Made by a program: the position numbers and the translations under genes | Part shown: one piece after another, positions 1-10,000 of the stretch | How the letters are laid out: each line of letters starts with the position of its first letter | How positions within the stretch are numbered: the stretch's first letter is position 1 | NCBI GenBank assembly: GCA_044507775.1 | Contig: JBIQIY010000010.1 | Coordinates: 124,001 to 188,000, forward strand | Length of the DNA: 64,000 bases | Reading direction: 5' to 3' | Source of the DNA: Chryseosolibacter sp044507775 | Lineage (GTDB): Bacteria > Bacteroidota > Bacteroidia > Cytophagales > Cyclobacteriaceae | Notes under the pieces: generated by a model | Told to the model about the DNA's origin: nothing | Seen by the model: only the letters and a program-made list of their open reading frames with translations | Database searches by the model: none

Positions 1-2235
1 GATGGTATACCGCTCGAGATACCGGGTCATGAGCCACCATGAAACAGGCGCCGACACCACGAAGGCGAAGATCACAAGCAGAGAAAAATCTTTAGAAATC
101 AGATTTACGAGGCTGGGTACCGACGCGCCGAGGACTTTGCGGATGCCGATCTCTTTGATGCGTTGTTCCGCAGTGAATGAAGCAAGTCCGAAGAGCCCCA
201 TACCGGTGATAATGATTGCCAGTATTGCGAACAAGCTCGCAAGCTTGCTGGTGAGATCGATGGTCGTAAACTTCCGCTGAAAGTCCACGTCGACGAACGT
301 GTATTCGAACGGATACTCGGCACCATATTTCTTGAACACCGCTTCGACGGCTTTCAATGAAGACTGTATATCCTTTTGATTGCTCAACCGGATTGTAAAC
401 GCCCCTCCCCAATCATCGAGAACGGCAAACATAGGTTTTACTTCTTCGTACGGGGATCCCATGAGTACGTCATCGTAGACGCCGATGAGCTTGCGCTTTT
501 TACCCCAGAGATCCAGTTCCGCGCCGATCGGGTCACTCAGACCCATGACCTTGATCGCAGCTTTGTTGACACAGATCGCGAGGCTATCGGACTGGAAATC
601 CTCGGAAAAATCACGGCCTTCAATCATCTTGACGCCCATGGTTTTGGCCCAGTCATAATCGCACACGATGGTGGTGAAAATCACTTTCAGATCGTTGGGC
701 TTGCCTGGCCATCCCACAAAATTGTTCGAGTTGATGTCGGTGATCGCACTATTGGCGCGACTTACTGACTCGACTGCTCCGGAAGCAAGCAGCTCGAGCC
801 TGATCGGCCTCATATTCTTGTGATAATCATCGTTCAGGGAAACGGTGATGAGTCTTTCCTGTGAATATCCTATATCGCGTCCCTTGGCAAGCTGGATTTG
901 ATTATAGATCACGAACATAGAGATGATGAGTAGAATCGAAAATCCGAACTGCACGGTGACCAGTATTTTCCGGGGAAGACTTGCGCCCTTTCCGATCGTA
1001 GGCTTACCTTTTAAAACCTTTACCGGTTGAAATCCGGACAGGTAAAACGCCGGATAGCTGCCTGCAACGAGGCCCGTGATCAGGATGAGGCCAGATGCAT
1101 AAAGCCAGAATTCTTTACTGGCATAATCGATAAACAGTTTCTTCTCGACAAGAGAATTGTAGGACGGAAGTAGCAGTTGAGCGGCGAGCACCGCAAGTGC
1201 GAATGCGATACAGGTGATAATCATTGATTCACCGATGAATTGCAGTACCAGTTCCCACCGCCGCGACCCGACGGCCTTTCGTATGCCTACCTCACGTGCG
1301 CGCCGTTCGCTCCGCGCAGTGGCGAGATTCATAAAGTTTATACAGGCGATCACAATAATGAAAATTGCAATGACGGTGAAGAGCTGGACATAGTCGCTCA
1401 TCCCCCCTTGCTCCACTCCGTCTTCAAAACTGCTGTACAACCTCCATTTAAGGAGCGGATACAGGAAGAACTCGTGTTTCATTTCTTCATCCTCGCCGTG
1501 TTTGGCAAGCATGTCGCGAACACTGTTCTCGACGGATGCTTTATTTTTTGCATCGTTGAGTTCGACGAAAACCTGGAAGGAGTAGTTCCCCCAGTTAGTC
1601 GTGTTTTCTTTCACCCAATCACTAACCTGGTAACGGTATTTCCAAGGCATCAGGAAATCGAATTGAAAGGAGGAGTTGCTGGGAACATCTTTCAGAATGC
1701 CTGTAACGGTCAGGTCATATTGGTTATCGACCCGTATGATCTTGCCCATTGCATCCTCATCACCGAACAGCGCGTGGGCAGTCGACTCGCTGATCACAAT
1801 TGACGCCGGCTCATCCAGCACTTTCGAGGCATCGCCGGCGATCAGCGGGAATTCGAACATTTCCAGGAACTCCTCGCTTACCCAAAACGCCTTTTTTGTG
1901 ATTCGCTTTTCGGACACAGCGACGAGGTGATCGCCTCCCCAATCCGCTACCATTGCGTGGACGATGTTGGCATCTGCCGTTTTCATCTCTTCGTATGTAG
2001 GCAGGGGTACGGACTTCCACGAATTGATCCGCCCATCAAAATGTGCGTTCACCCAAACTTGATAAAGGCGATCTGCTTTGGGATGAAATTTATCAAATGA
2101 TGTCTCATCGGCTACCCAGAGCAAAATCAGAATCGAGCAGGTTATGCCGAGAGCAAGTCCTGCTATGTTTATGAACGAGTAGAAGCCGTTCTTAAGCAAG
2201 TTTCGGAAGGTCACACGCAGGTAGTTCTTTAGCAT
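1..2235 (-). CDS. MacB/FtsX-type ABC transporter permease (3' end cut by window edge)
   Basis: The frame opens with ATG at 2235 and stays open for 745 codons to position 1, so the C-terminus lies outside. It begins MLKNYLRVTFRNLLKN, followed by a membrane segment and the periplasmic motif SFDKFHPKADRLYQVW, typical of Bacteroidota MacB_PCD/FtsX permeases of about 790 residues. Further membrane stretches occur near residues 285-310 (with the FtsX-like segment CINFMNLATARSERRAREVG), around 335-390 and 425-450, and the C-terminal FtsX block (KEIGIRKVLGASV) is visible just before the edge. Such permeases usually export or mechanotransmit in the inner membrane with a separate ATPase, which is not in the window. 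The protein at 59650 is a clear paralogue. Family is secure; the substrate is unknown. Confidence 0.92.
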   Translation of the reverse strand, partial: MLKNYLRVTFRNLLKNGFYSFINIAGLALGITCSILILLWVADETSFDKFHPKADRLYQVWVNAHFDGRINSWKSVPLPTYEEMKTADANIVHAMVADWGGDHLVAVSEKRITKKAFWVSEEFLEMFEFPLIAGDASKVLDEPASIVISESTAHALFGDEDAMGKIIRVDNQYDLTVTGILKDVPSNSSFQFDFLMPWKYRYQVSDWVKENTTNWGNYSFQVFVELNDAKNKASVENSVRDMLAKHGEDEEMKHEFFLYPLLKWRLYSSFEDGVEQGGMSDYVQLFTVIAIFIIVIACINFMNLATARSERRAREVGIRKAVGSRRWELVLQFIGESMIITCIAFALAVLAAQLLLPSYNSLVEKKLFIDYASKEFWLYASGLILITGLVAGSYPAFYLSGFQPVKVLKGKPTIGKGASLPRKILVTVQFGFSILLIISMFVIYNQIQLAKGRDIGYSQERLITVSLNDDYHKNMRPIRLELLASGAVESVSRANSAITDINSNNFVGWPGKPNDLKVIFTTIVCDYDWAKTMGVKMIEGRDFSEDFQSDSLAICVNKAAIKVMGLSDPIGAELDLWGKKRKLIGVYDDVLMGSPYEEVKPMFAVLDDWGGAFTIRLSNQKDIQSSLKAVEAVFKKYGAEYPFEYTFVDVDFQRKFTTIDLTSKLASLFAILAIIITGMGLFGLASFTAEQRIKEIGIRKVLGASVPSLVNLISKDFSLLVIFAFVVSAPVSWWLMTRYLERYTI

Positions 2236-2400
2236 AGCTCAATTAAATTTTTGCTCCTGGTATACTTCCTGAAACGGGAAAGGTATCAGGCAAGTGCTAT
2301 TTTTTTTTATTGAAAGAGTCGAAAAACCCAAAAAAGGTTGCATTGAAACCAACAAAAATGGTGGCTACAGGGACGGATCTATCGAAGATAGCCACCGGGC

Positions 2401-2440
2401 ACAAAAAAAGGAGTACGATCAATCAGATCTGTACTCCTTT
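2401..2440 (-). terminator. Rho-independent terminator of the SRPBCC gene
   Basis: A perfect 10-bp inverted repeat (AAAGGAGTAC at 2407-2416 and GTACTCCTTT at 2431-2440) encloses a 14-nt loop. Read on the minus strand the stem is followed directly by a run of T, as expected for an intrinsic terminator about 20 bp beyond the stop codon at 2460. Confidence 0.85.
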
Positions 2441-2459
2441 CAATATTGCCAGGTTCCAT

Positions 2460-2915
2460 CTACGCAGCTGCAAACTGGCGCTCGGTGATCGCCTTCAATT
2501 CCTCCAGTGCCGCGGGCCAGCCATCATCGAACATCTGAACCCAGGCAGGAGTAGTTTCAATGGAAACTGTGACAGTTGTTTTGCCGGATTTTTCCGCAAA
2601 CCTGTATCCTTCTGTCGTTCCAATCCAACCGTTCGCGATATCACTTGAGCGGTCTTCTGTCCCCCCGGGTCCGAGTACTGCGATATGGCGGGCGAGTATG
2701 CTTTCATACGGTTTTGCTTCCGTAATCTCCGCCAGTGTCCCGCTGCCATCGGGTCCGACGAATTTGATTTTTTCATCCTTTTCCCACTTACCTTGGTATG
2801 AAGAGTTCGGCCAGCTCCTCGACACCCACTGTTCGTAGGTTTCTTTATTCAACATCGTTTCCCAGACTTTTTTTGCTGGTGCGGAAATCTCAATCTTATA
2901 CTCGAGCTTCTTCAT
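2460..2915 (-). CDS. SRPBCC / AHSA1-like domain protein
   Basis: 151 residues, the whole length of one START-like (SRPBCC) fold. The opening LEYKIEISAPAKKVWETMLN and the following YEQW match the Activator of Hsp90 ATPase homologue 1-like family: a first beta strand, the helix carrying VWETML, and a closing long helix (MFDDGWPAALEELKAI). There is no signal peptide or membrane segment, so it is cytosolic. The family binds hydrophobic ligands or acts as an accessory to regulators; nothing here identifies a ligand. It is a monocistron with its own terminator at 2401-2440, downstream of nothing on its strand. Confidence 0.85.
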   Translation of the reverse strand: MKKLEYKIEISAPAKKVWETMLNKETYEQWVSRSWPNSSYQGKWEKDEKIKFVGPDGSGTLAEITEAKPYESILARHIAVLGPGGTEDRSSDIANGWIGTTEGYRFAEKSGKTTVTVSIETTPAWVQMFDDGWPAALEELKAITERQFAAA

Positions 2916-3066
2916 AATGGAAAATTTTAAGTTAAGAAATACATTTGTCTGCCGTTGTCATCAATTAGTCGACCATACAAATATGGGTGGGATTCTTCAC
3001 TTTAACGCAGGGTAAAGGCGACATTGAAGGGGTAAAATGCGACAGACGGCTGGTACCAGCTGAAAA

Positions 3067-3138
3067 CTATTTCCCATAGGTCTCAATATCAATCTCCGGC
3101 GGAAAGTTTTCGAGCCACCAGAAATCTTCCTGCGATGC
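3067..3138 (-). pseudogene. Remnant of the 3' end of a beta-helix gene
   Basis: Read on the minus strand these 24 codons, including the stop, align without gaps to the last 24 codons of the beta-helix gene at 20544-20615. There are 10 differences in 72 bases: six silent, two amino-acid changes (Q/K and T/I) and a TAG/TGA stop change. The shared peptide is EDFWWLENFPPEIDIE followed by YGK. The frame stays open upstream to about 3215 but has no ATG and no beta-helix similarity, so only the tail survives. The rest of the 2916-3311 intergenic stretch holds only this remnant, the palindrome at 3231-3252 and presumed promoters. Confidence 0.8.
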
Positions 3139-3230
3139 GGCAATAGGCACTCCTCCTAACTTGGATGGTATTAGCAACGGCGTTACCGCGTCCTCTGCCA
3201 GTGATGGGGCAAAAAAATTAAAAAATCGGA

Positions 3231-3252
3231 GATTAGTATTTTAATACTAATC
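3231..3252. promoter_or_regulatory. Palindrome, shared with 6923-6948
   Basis: Two perfect 10-bp arms (GATTAGTATT and AATACTAATC) separated by TT. The core TTAGTATTTTAATACTAA differs by one base from the core at 6927-6944. It sits about 60 bp upstream of the GTG at 3312, a position that suits an operator or activator site. A terminator role is unlikely here because no T run follows on the plus strand. Confidence 0.55.
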
Positions 3253-3311
3253 CACTTTCTCGCTCACGGCTCAGGAATTACCTAAATTTAGTTACCCTAA
3301 CTCCTCTCACC

Positions 3312-4835
3312 GTGCGGTTCTTTCACATTGTAGGCATCCTCTCGATCTGCGCTCAGGTATCACACGCACAGATTCAACCATCACCTTCTCCTGTATCGTT
3401 CACGTACCAGTTAAACGATAGTTCATACAGGAAGTACACTGACAGAATCTCTACACTTACGAATGAAACGGACAGTCTGAAACATCAGTTTTATAGCAAA
3501 GTTGATTCCGGGATAATGTTAATCAACAGACTTGTGGATAGCCTCAATTCCATTTACGTCTCAGCCGCGGACTATCGCAACACATTGGTCTCGGTCTACA
3601 CGCGTCTTGAACGATCTATTGTGAAAGAGCGGAGTGTTTGGATGGATAGCTCTATAAATGCGAAATTAACTGAGTTGGAAAAAATAATTGAAAAGAAAAG
3701 GTTATTGTTAGACAGTCTGGCAAGCGTGCACGGCAAGGCGTCAATTGAGATCCCTGAACGGCTTAATGCAAAATTACCAAGCGTCAGCCATTTATCAGCC
3801 CAAACAAGGTTACCACACCACGGAAGTCCAACAAGGGGACGGCTTGGGTTGCCAATTATTCAATTGCCTAAGCCGAATTTGGATGTACTGTTTGGTCGTA
3901 AGCCTGACAACCTTTCTTATTTCAAGAACTTGATCAATTCGAATTCGGCTGCTTTTCCTCGTATTACAGAACTGGCAGCCCGAGCAAAAGCAATCCAGAC
4001 AAATCTTCAGAAGCTGAAAGACGGAAATGCGGCAGAAATAGATCGGACATTTGATCAGCAACTTGGCCATATGGAGGAGATGTTGAAGTTCAAGCAAGGT
4101 GCTTCGAAAGTGGAGGCGGTGAAAGGCCAGGCATCATCGTTGACGAATAGTGAAGTCGCTAAGGATAAAATAAGGAAAAAAGTGGAACAAAAATACATCG
4201 ATCACTTTGCTGGTCACGAGGACAAGATAAAGTCCGAAACAGAATCTATGGAAAAATTACAGCGCAAATATCATAGTCTTAAGGACGTGCGTTACCCGCC
4301 GAAACGCAGATCAAATCCCGAAAGCGAAAGAACTTTTATGGAACGTATTATTTTCGGCTCTGAGTTTCAGATCGAAAGAAGCGATCCAGTTTGGACCGGA
4401 TTGCACATCTCACCATACCTTGGCTATTGGTTTTCTGATCGCTTCCGGTTAGCAATTGGTGGAACTGAAAGCTTATCATTCGATGTAAAGTCACTGGAAA
4501 TAGAGCATAAGGATGAATCTTATGGCTATCGGATCTTTGGCAATTATAAGGTAATACGTGGGCTATTTTCACATCTCGAGTTTGAGAATATTTATCGGAC
4601 GACTCCGGTCTATTCGGGTGCCCACAATCTTTCTTCAGTACATTCTCGGCAATGGGACCCGAGTATCCTGATTGGGCTATTCAAAACCTTCAGCATAAGC
4701 AGTCGAATCAGCGGGCAAAGTCAGTTTTTATATGATCTATTCGATGTTACAAGAAATTTTAGGTTTAACCAGGCGGCTTTTAGATTTGGATTTGAATACA
4801 GGATCGCAAAAAAAACATTCCCGAATCAAAAGTGA
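3312..4835 (+). CDS. Secreted coiled-coil protein with C-terminal beta-barrel-like region
   Basis: 507 residues from a GTG start, with a signal peptide (RFFHIVGILSICAQVSHAQ). Residues about 30-340 are rich in charged and heptad-like sequence (for example ELEKIIEKKRLLLDSLAS), predicting long coiled coils. Residues about 345-507 alternate hydrophobic and polar residues with aromatic ends (LHISPYLGYWFSDRFRLAIG; FRFGFEYRIAK at the end), the pattern of an outer-membrane beta barrel or a surface beta domain. I do not recognise a named family. It opens the island, about 60 bp after a palindrome also found before 7021. Codon use looks more AT-rich than the mannose locus further on. A structural or anchoring role in the envelope is inference. 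Confidence 0.75.
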   Translation: MRFFHIVGILSICAQVSHAQIQPSPSPVSFTYQLNDSSYRKYTDRISTLTNETDSLKHQFYSKVDSGIMLINRLVDSLNSIYVSAADYRNTLVSVYTRLERSIVKERSVWMDSSINAKLTELEKIIEKKRLLLDSLASVHGKASIEIPERLNAKLPSVSHLSAQTRLPHHGSPTRGRLGLPIIQLPKPNLDVLFGRKPDNLSYFKNLINSNSAAFPRITELAARAKAIQTNLQKLKDGNAAEIDRTFDQQLGHMEEMLKFKQGASKVEAVKGQASSLTNSEVAKDKIRKKVEQKYIDHFAGHEDKIKSETESMEKLQRKYHSLKDVRYPPKRRSNPESERTFMERIIFGSEFQIERSDPVWTGLHISPYLGYWFSDRFRLAIGGTESLSFDVKSLEIEHKDESYGYRIFGNYKVIRGLFSHLEFENIYRTTPVYSGAHNLSSVHSRQWDPSILIGLFKTFSISSRISGQSQFLYDLFDVTRNFRFNQAAFRFGFEYRIAKKTFPNQK

Positions 4836-5056
4836 TTGAATGAAAATCGTCTATATGAATTCGCTTTTAGGACATTTTGATTTCAGCAAAAACTTTGGGC
4901 GAAGTCAGATTCACCCCATTTTCTATTCCCTGCGTTGTCGAGTCTGGGCTCTTGGCATGTTGCTGGTAGTCAATCACACCGCGCCCGTAGCGAAATATCC
5001 GATCGGTTAACCGATGGCCTTTGTTGTCGCAACTACAGTCAAAAACCAATATTTTT

Positions 5057-5617
5057 ATGATAAAAAAAGAAAACGCCCGAGGGAACTTTCTCATTGGATT
5101 GCTACTGGCATTGAACCTTATAGTAAGTACAATTGCCATTAGTTTGCACGCAATTTTGAACAACTCCAACATCGTGTATGTTGATGCTCAGCGACTTGTT
5201 GGTGGTTATCAAGGGATGGTGGATGCAAGAAGCGAATTTGATTTTAAGTCTAAGACCTGGAAGTCAAATCTTGACACCCTTCGAATCGAATTTGAAACGA
5301 AAGTTAAGGAGTATGAATCAACTGCATCTCAACTTTCAATAAAAGAACGATCGCTTTTGGAGGAGCTAATTCAGCTAAAGCAAAAACAATTTTTGAGCTA
5401 TCAGGAAGTGGTGTCGGAGAACGTAAAGCATGAAGATCAGGATTTAACGAACAAAGTATTGACCAAGGTCAACGATTTCGTCAAACGTTATGGGGAGGAC
5501 AAAGGATATTCCATAATTATGGCAGCTACTCAGTTTGGAAACATTATTTATGCCGACAAGCAAAAGGATATTACTGACGAAGTTTTAAGGGGCCTCAATG
5601 CTGAGTATTCCAATTAA
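5057..5617 (+). CDS. OmpH/Skp-like periplasmic protein
   Basis: 186 residues from the ATG at 5057. A TTG 36 bases upstream would only prepend polar residues before the membrane segment. A lysine-rich N-terminus is followed by one hydrophobic segment (NFLIGLLLALNLIVSTIAIS), which is either a signal anchor or an uncleaved signal. The rest resembles OmpH/Skp: IVYVDAQRLVGGYQGM, where OmpH proteins have a similar first strand and helix, a long helical hairpin (residues about 60-140) and a short closing beta/alpha unit (GYSIIMAATQFGNIIYADKQKDIT). Skp proteins chaperone outer-membrane proteins in the periplasm, which would fit the barrel-like neighbour at 3312. Next gene begins 4 bp after its stop, suggesting co-transcription. 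Confidence 0.72.
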   Translation: MIKKENARGNFLIGLLLALNLIVSTIAISLHAILNNSNIVYVDAQRLVGGYQGMVDARSEFDFKSKTWKSNLDTLRIEFETKVKEYESTASQLSIKERSLLEELIQLKQKQFLSYQEVVSENVKHEDQDLTNKVLTKVNDFVKRYGEDKGYSIIMAATQFGNIIYADKQKDITDEVLRGLNAEYSN

Positions 5618-5621
5618 CGTT

Positions 5622-6206
5622 ATGCGGTTATCTTCTATACTTCTTTTGCTTTTCTTATACGGATGTGGCGAGCTCGATCGGCTACCTGCTAGTGAGCTGA
5701 ATGCGTATGTTCTTGAAGTCGACAACGGTTTGCGAAAAAGCTTGCAGCGCCGCGGCTTCAGAATCGAACTGTCTTATCGTCCTAAGGATTTTATAATCCA
5801 TGAACAACTGGACAGTGTCGACGGCTCCTGGGCTGACTGGGAGACTAAATTGGATCAGCTCGATTACTTTGTCATCCGACTGTCAAAGGACGGGCGGGGG
5901 ATTGAAGAATTTCTGACTGCCGATTCGGAAGCTTACAATAAAGCGCTGAACTATTTTTCTGGTGGCATTGACAAAGACCTTACACTCATTGTCGGAGAGG
6001 AAAATATTTCTCTTGAAGGTTCTGTCTATACTCCTGCATTTGGGTCATCTGCTGCTACTGTGATCCTTTTGGCTTTTAGAAGCAATCTTCTTCGAAAAAG
6101 CGGAAATTTTTCAATCCGTCTGAATGACTCAACTTTAGGGATAGGAGATTTTGAATTCAATTTTAAAGTGTCCGATGTAAAGAAGATTCCAAGGTTGAAG
6201 GCATAA
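5622..6206 (+). CDS. Hypothetical lipoprotein
   Basis: 194 residues. The ATG at 5622 is preferred over one at 5598 because it gives a compact lipoprotein signal, MRLSSILLLLFLYGC, with the lipobox cysteine at residue 15, and because the upstream ATG overlaps the previous gene. The mature part has no family I recognise; it is mixed alpha/beta with no repeats. Its tight spacing behind the OmpH-like gene and its position just before the response regulator suggest a small envelope operon. Function unknown. Confidence 0.75.
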   Translation: MRLSSILLLLFLYGCGELDRLPASELNAYVLEVDNGLRKSLQRRGFRIELSYRPKDFIIHEQLDSVDGSWADWETKLDQLDYFVIRLSKDGRGIEEFLTADSEAYNKALNYFSGGIDKDLTLIVGEENISLEGSVYTPAFGSSAATVILLAFRSNLLRKSGNFSIRLNDSTLGIGDFEFNFKVSDVKKIPRLKA

Positions 6207-6245
6207 TTGCGAAAACAAAAAAAATAACCTCCAATAATTAACGAC

Positions 6246-6899
6246 ATGACAAACGCCCGCGTTTATGTTACAGACGATCACTCGATCTACAGAGGAGCGA
6301 TCGTAAGAATTCTCGAAGAACTGGATTTTGCGAAGACAATTGTCGAGGCCCAGAATGGCCGCGAATTGTTGCGCCTTGTCAAGGATGAGCTGCCTGATTT
6401 AGTTATCCTGGATTTGGAAATGCCTGCCATGTCAGGTTTGCAAGTACTTAGCAGAATTTCACGGAATTACCCTGAAATAAAGATTATCGTACTCACGATG
6501 GCCGGTGCGTGCGAGGAGGTCGCGCGGGCAGTTCGACTCGGAGCGCGAGCCGTTGTGTTTAAGGGTTCCGAGCCGGAAGAATTTAAGGATGCGATAATGA
6601 ACGTCGTGAATTGCCGACAGTATGAGAATGCAATTATGCGGAATGCCATGGGGACATTTCCACTGTACAACCACTGCGCATTATCATGCTTTAGGACAGA
6701 CGAGTTGTCTGCGCGCGAGGTTAGCATCGTTGAACTTATCTGCAAGGAGTATACGAATAAGCAAATCGGATACGAACTGTGTTTGAGCGAACATACCGTC
6801 CGAAATCATAAAGTCAGGATCATGCGTAAGCTGGGTGTAAAAAATGCTTCCGGTTTGGTGAAACGTGCCTTCCAGTCCGGATATGTTATCCAACAATAG
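6246..6899 (+). CDS. LuxR/NarL-family response regulator
   Basis: 217 residues. The receiver domain (about 3-120) has the acidic pair DD at 10-11, the phospho-acceptor in LVILDLEMPAMSG (Asp56) and the conserved lysine in VVFKGSEP. A LuxR-type helix-turn-helix follows (about 150-215): LSAREVSIVELICKEYTNKQ and LSEHTVRNHKVRIMRKLGVK. It should be a DNA-binding regulator switched by phosphorylation. No kinase is adjacent; the nearest is the histidine kinase at 22445. It lies directly before the RHS cluster and only 24 bp before a palindrome that also precedes the gene at 3312, so it may control both, but that is inference. Confidence 0.93.
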   Translation: MTNARVYVTDDHSIYRGAIVRILEELDFAKTIVEAQNGRELLRLVKDELPDLVILDLEMPAMSGLQVLSRISRNYPEIKIIVLTMAGACEEVARAVRLGARAVVFKGSEPEEFKDAIMNVVNCRQYENAIMRNAMGTFPLYNHCALSCFRTDELSAREVSIVELICKEYTNKQIGYELCLSEHTVRNHKVRIMRKLGVKNASGLVKRAFQSGYVIQQ

Positions 6900-6922
6900 G
6901 ATGTAAATAGCCTAAGGGAAGC

Positions 6923-6948
6923 AGGGTTAGTATATTAATACTAACCCT
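6923..6948. promoter_or_regulatory. Palindrome upstream of the SpvB-like gene
   Basis: Two perfect 11-bp arms (AGGGTTAGTAT and ATACTAACCCT) around ATTA. The core TTAGTATATTAATACTAA matches the element at 3233-3250 in 17 of 18 positions. It lies about 75 bp before the ATG at 7021. Because TTTCTTTT follows on the plus strand, this copy could also terminate the response-regulator transcript; the copy at 3231 lacks such a run, which favours a binding-site reading for the shared core. Confidence 0.55.
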
Positions 6949-7020
6949 TTCTTTTGCGCATCAAGGCAGGCAAGGCATAAATTCAAATATCAAAACTAAC
7001 CAACCTTATAGCCTGCGATC

Positions 7021-10000
7021 ATGAAATTTTTAAGAGGAAAGACAACACTTCGAGTACTTGCGGTTACATTAAACTTGATTTTTGTTCAATCGGTATTTTT
7101 GCCAGCCTATGTCCATGCATTTTCGTCGGGTCCCCATCAAGCCGAGTACACCTCGTACGAAAGCCCCGGATCCACTGACATGGTGAACCTAAGTACCGGC
7201 GACTTTAGCTTTAGCCTTCCAATCTTGGAAGTGCCAAGTCCGGAGGGAAGCTTTTCAGTTCCACTCTTCTATAGTGCGGGTATCGGTTTGGAACAACCCG
7301 CTTCCTGGGTCGGACTCGGATGGAACATCAATGTTGGTTCAATCACAAGAAATATCAATGAATTTCCGGACGATGCTGCCGGTGAAACGCATAGCGTGCG
7401 GGTAGTAGATATGACCGGGACTCGTGGCTGGGAGTCTTCGATACTTGGTCTAGTCAACTTTGGCTGGAACACTGACATCGGTCACTATGGAAGTGCAAGT
7501 TTTTTTGGTCTGGTGAGTGCAAGTTGGAATAAGGGATTGAATTCGGTTGGCGTGGCGGGCATTAATGTCAGCAGCGATGGCGTGGACTTAGATCCGGTAC
7601 AATTCATAATGGCAGCGGTGACAGTCGCTAGTTGGGGCGCTGCCGCTGGCGCGGCGAAGGCCTCAGCACTGGCAACAAATCCTGCAGCAACCGGAGCGAT
7701 GTTAAAACAGGTTGCCACGGAAGCTGTTGTCGGTAACATGGCTCTTGACGCGGCTATGTCACTATTTTCTCCGGTTGCCACACCATCGCCTTCAACCGGA
7801 GGAGTCTGGGACTATCAAAAAACGACAACTCGAAGCCTGGTTGTTTACGAGGAATATCATTATTGGCTGGATCAGACCAGGGGAGAACGAATGTACGGAG
7901 TTCTGCACTTGGGTAAGGCGACCAATACCGCAACCTTTACTCCTGGAGGCCTAAAGGCGAACGTCTTGTTGAGTAACGGAGGAGTGAGCGAACCGTTAAA
8001 GGTTTTTACAAACAGCACCGGGGGTAATGTTACAACTGGTGTCGCCAGTGACATCAACTATAAGGTTGATGAGGGCTCGGAATACTACGAGGTAAACAAC
8101 CCGGCCTTCCTGGCGATTGACAATTATGTGGTCAATGGGCCTGGAATCTCAGGCACGATCATGCCCTACCGATTGGATGCCGGATCTGTTTCCATGCCAC
8201 GCGCGATGACTCAGAATCACGATAGGTTGGCACCTGTTCTTTACAAAGATTACAAAGTCCCGTTTGTCTATAAGGGTTCCATTTCCAACAATTATTACCA
8301 CCACGTAGGGGGAAGCACGTCCGTTTCTTCCCCTAGTTTCTACCTAGGCTTGTCAAGAACATTGGGAACTTCTACCCCAGCAACCAACAATTCCCTGACG
8401 TACAACCTCAATGATGTGATCCTCAAAAACCAACGTGTCAGGCCTGACGTTGCGAATTTTCTGACAGGAGCAACACGAAATATCCTGCCCCAGGCCAATC
8501 ATATTGAGTGGTTGTCTAACGTGGAGATCAAGGCTTCGACGAGTTATCCTGCAACAGGATTTCTAGACTTTATCAGCCCTGCAAAGAGGGCCAATTTCAG
8601 AACTACACCAGTTCCAAGCCTGCCTGGAACACCAAACACGTCGTTTGGTTATACAAGCAGTTTCAGTCCGAACTTGCCTGTTGACCCATTCGTGATGGCC
8701 GATGCAGATGTGAATGAAGAAATAATCATCAAACTAAAAACCGCCAACGGGCAGGAAATCTTTGAAGAGTTCAGCGGATACGTAGAATCAAAAAATGCAG
8801 TCAACGGCACCATTGTCATCAATTCCCTTTATGAGCTTTATCTACAATATGCCGGTCAAACCATGAGTTTTGAAATTACTTATTACAAGGACGACCTGGT
8901 ATGGGACACTGCGATTGGAGGATACGTAATCACGGGCGCCAACGGCCTAAGTTACCACTACGCTTTGCCGATATATGACTATAATAGCAAGAATGTGATT
9001 GTCGACGCAACGGACGCCGCAAAGAGGGCAGAGTTATCCAGGAGTAAACCCTTTGCTAATACATGGCTATTGACAGCGATCACAGGAACCGACTTCGTTG
9101 ATCGAAATAGTAATGGCATTGCCGATGAAGGAGATTGGGGATACTGGGTAAAATTCAATTATGGAAGGACGGCCGATTTTCTGGTGTGGAGGACGCCTGC
9201 CACCGGCCTCAAGCGAGATCCAACGAACGATTCTGAATATTATGCGGAGGGACGGAAACAGGAGTATCATCTCAACAGCATTCAAACGCGGTCACATATT
9301 GCATTGTTCATTAAAGATAACAAGCCTGATGGTGGAAAGAAGCTCAATGAAATCATTCTTCTGTCGATCGAAAAATACAAGAAGTTAGTGACAACCCCGC
9401 TGAGTTTCCCTGACTGTTCGAATCAATTTGAAGTGAACTATGAAAGCTATCAGATCAGCACTGCCCATAGGGACTTTATCAACAAAAATTGTATCAAACG
9501 GATTGTTTTCACCTATGACAACTCTCTATGCAAAAAGCTTGCTTCGGGCGTCGGCAAGCTAACGCTGAAAGCGGTTAGTATATTCGGCCTTAATAACGCC
9601 AAACTGGTACCCGACTACAAGTTCGAATATGGAATCAACCCTAATTATGACCAAAATCATTGGGACGGGTGGGGGATGTTTAATCCAAACGGAACCGCTG
9701 ATGGAATAACACATCAGGCATCGCCAATTGATGCAGATGGAACTGTATGGTCACTTTCAAAGATTATCAGCCCTCTTGGAAGCTCGATTGAGATTAATTA
9801 TGAACGCGACCACTACGCAGCTGTTTCCGGAAACCAAATTCCGGAAAAGCAGGGTGGCGACGTAAGAGTCGCGTCGATCATCACACGGGATGAATTTGAT
9901 CGCACAAATAAAATTAGATACTTATACAAAAAAGAGGATGGATCATGCAGCGGAGTGGTAGCGAAAGAGCCGGAATATATTAAGGTAACGGATTTTCCAT

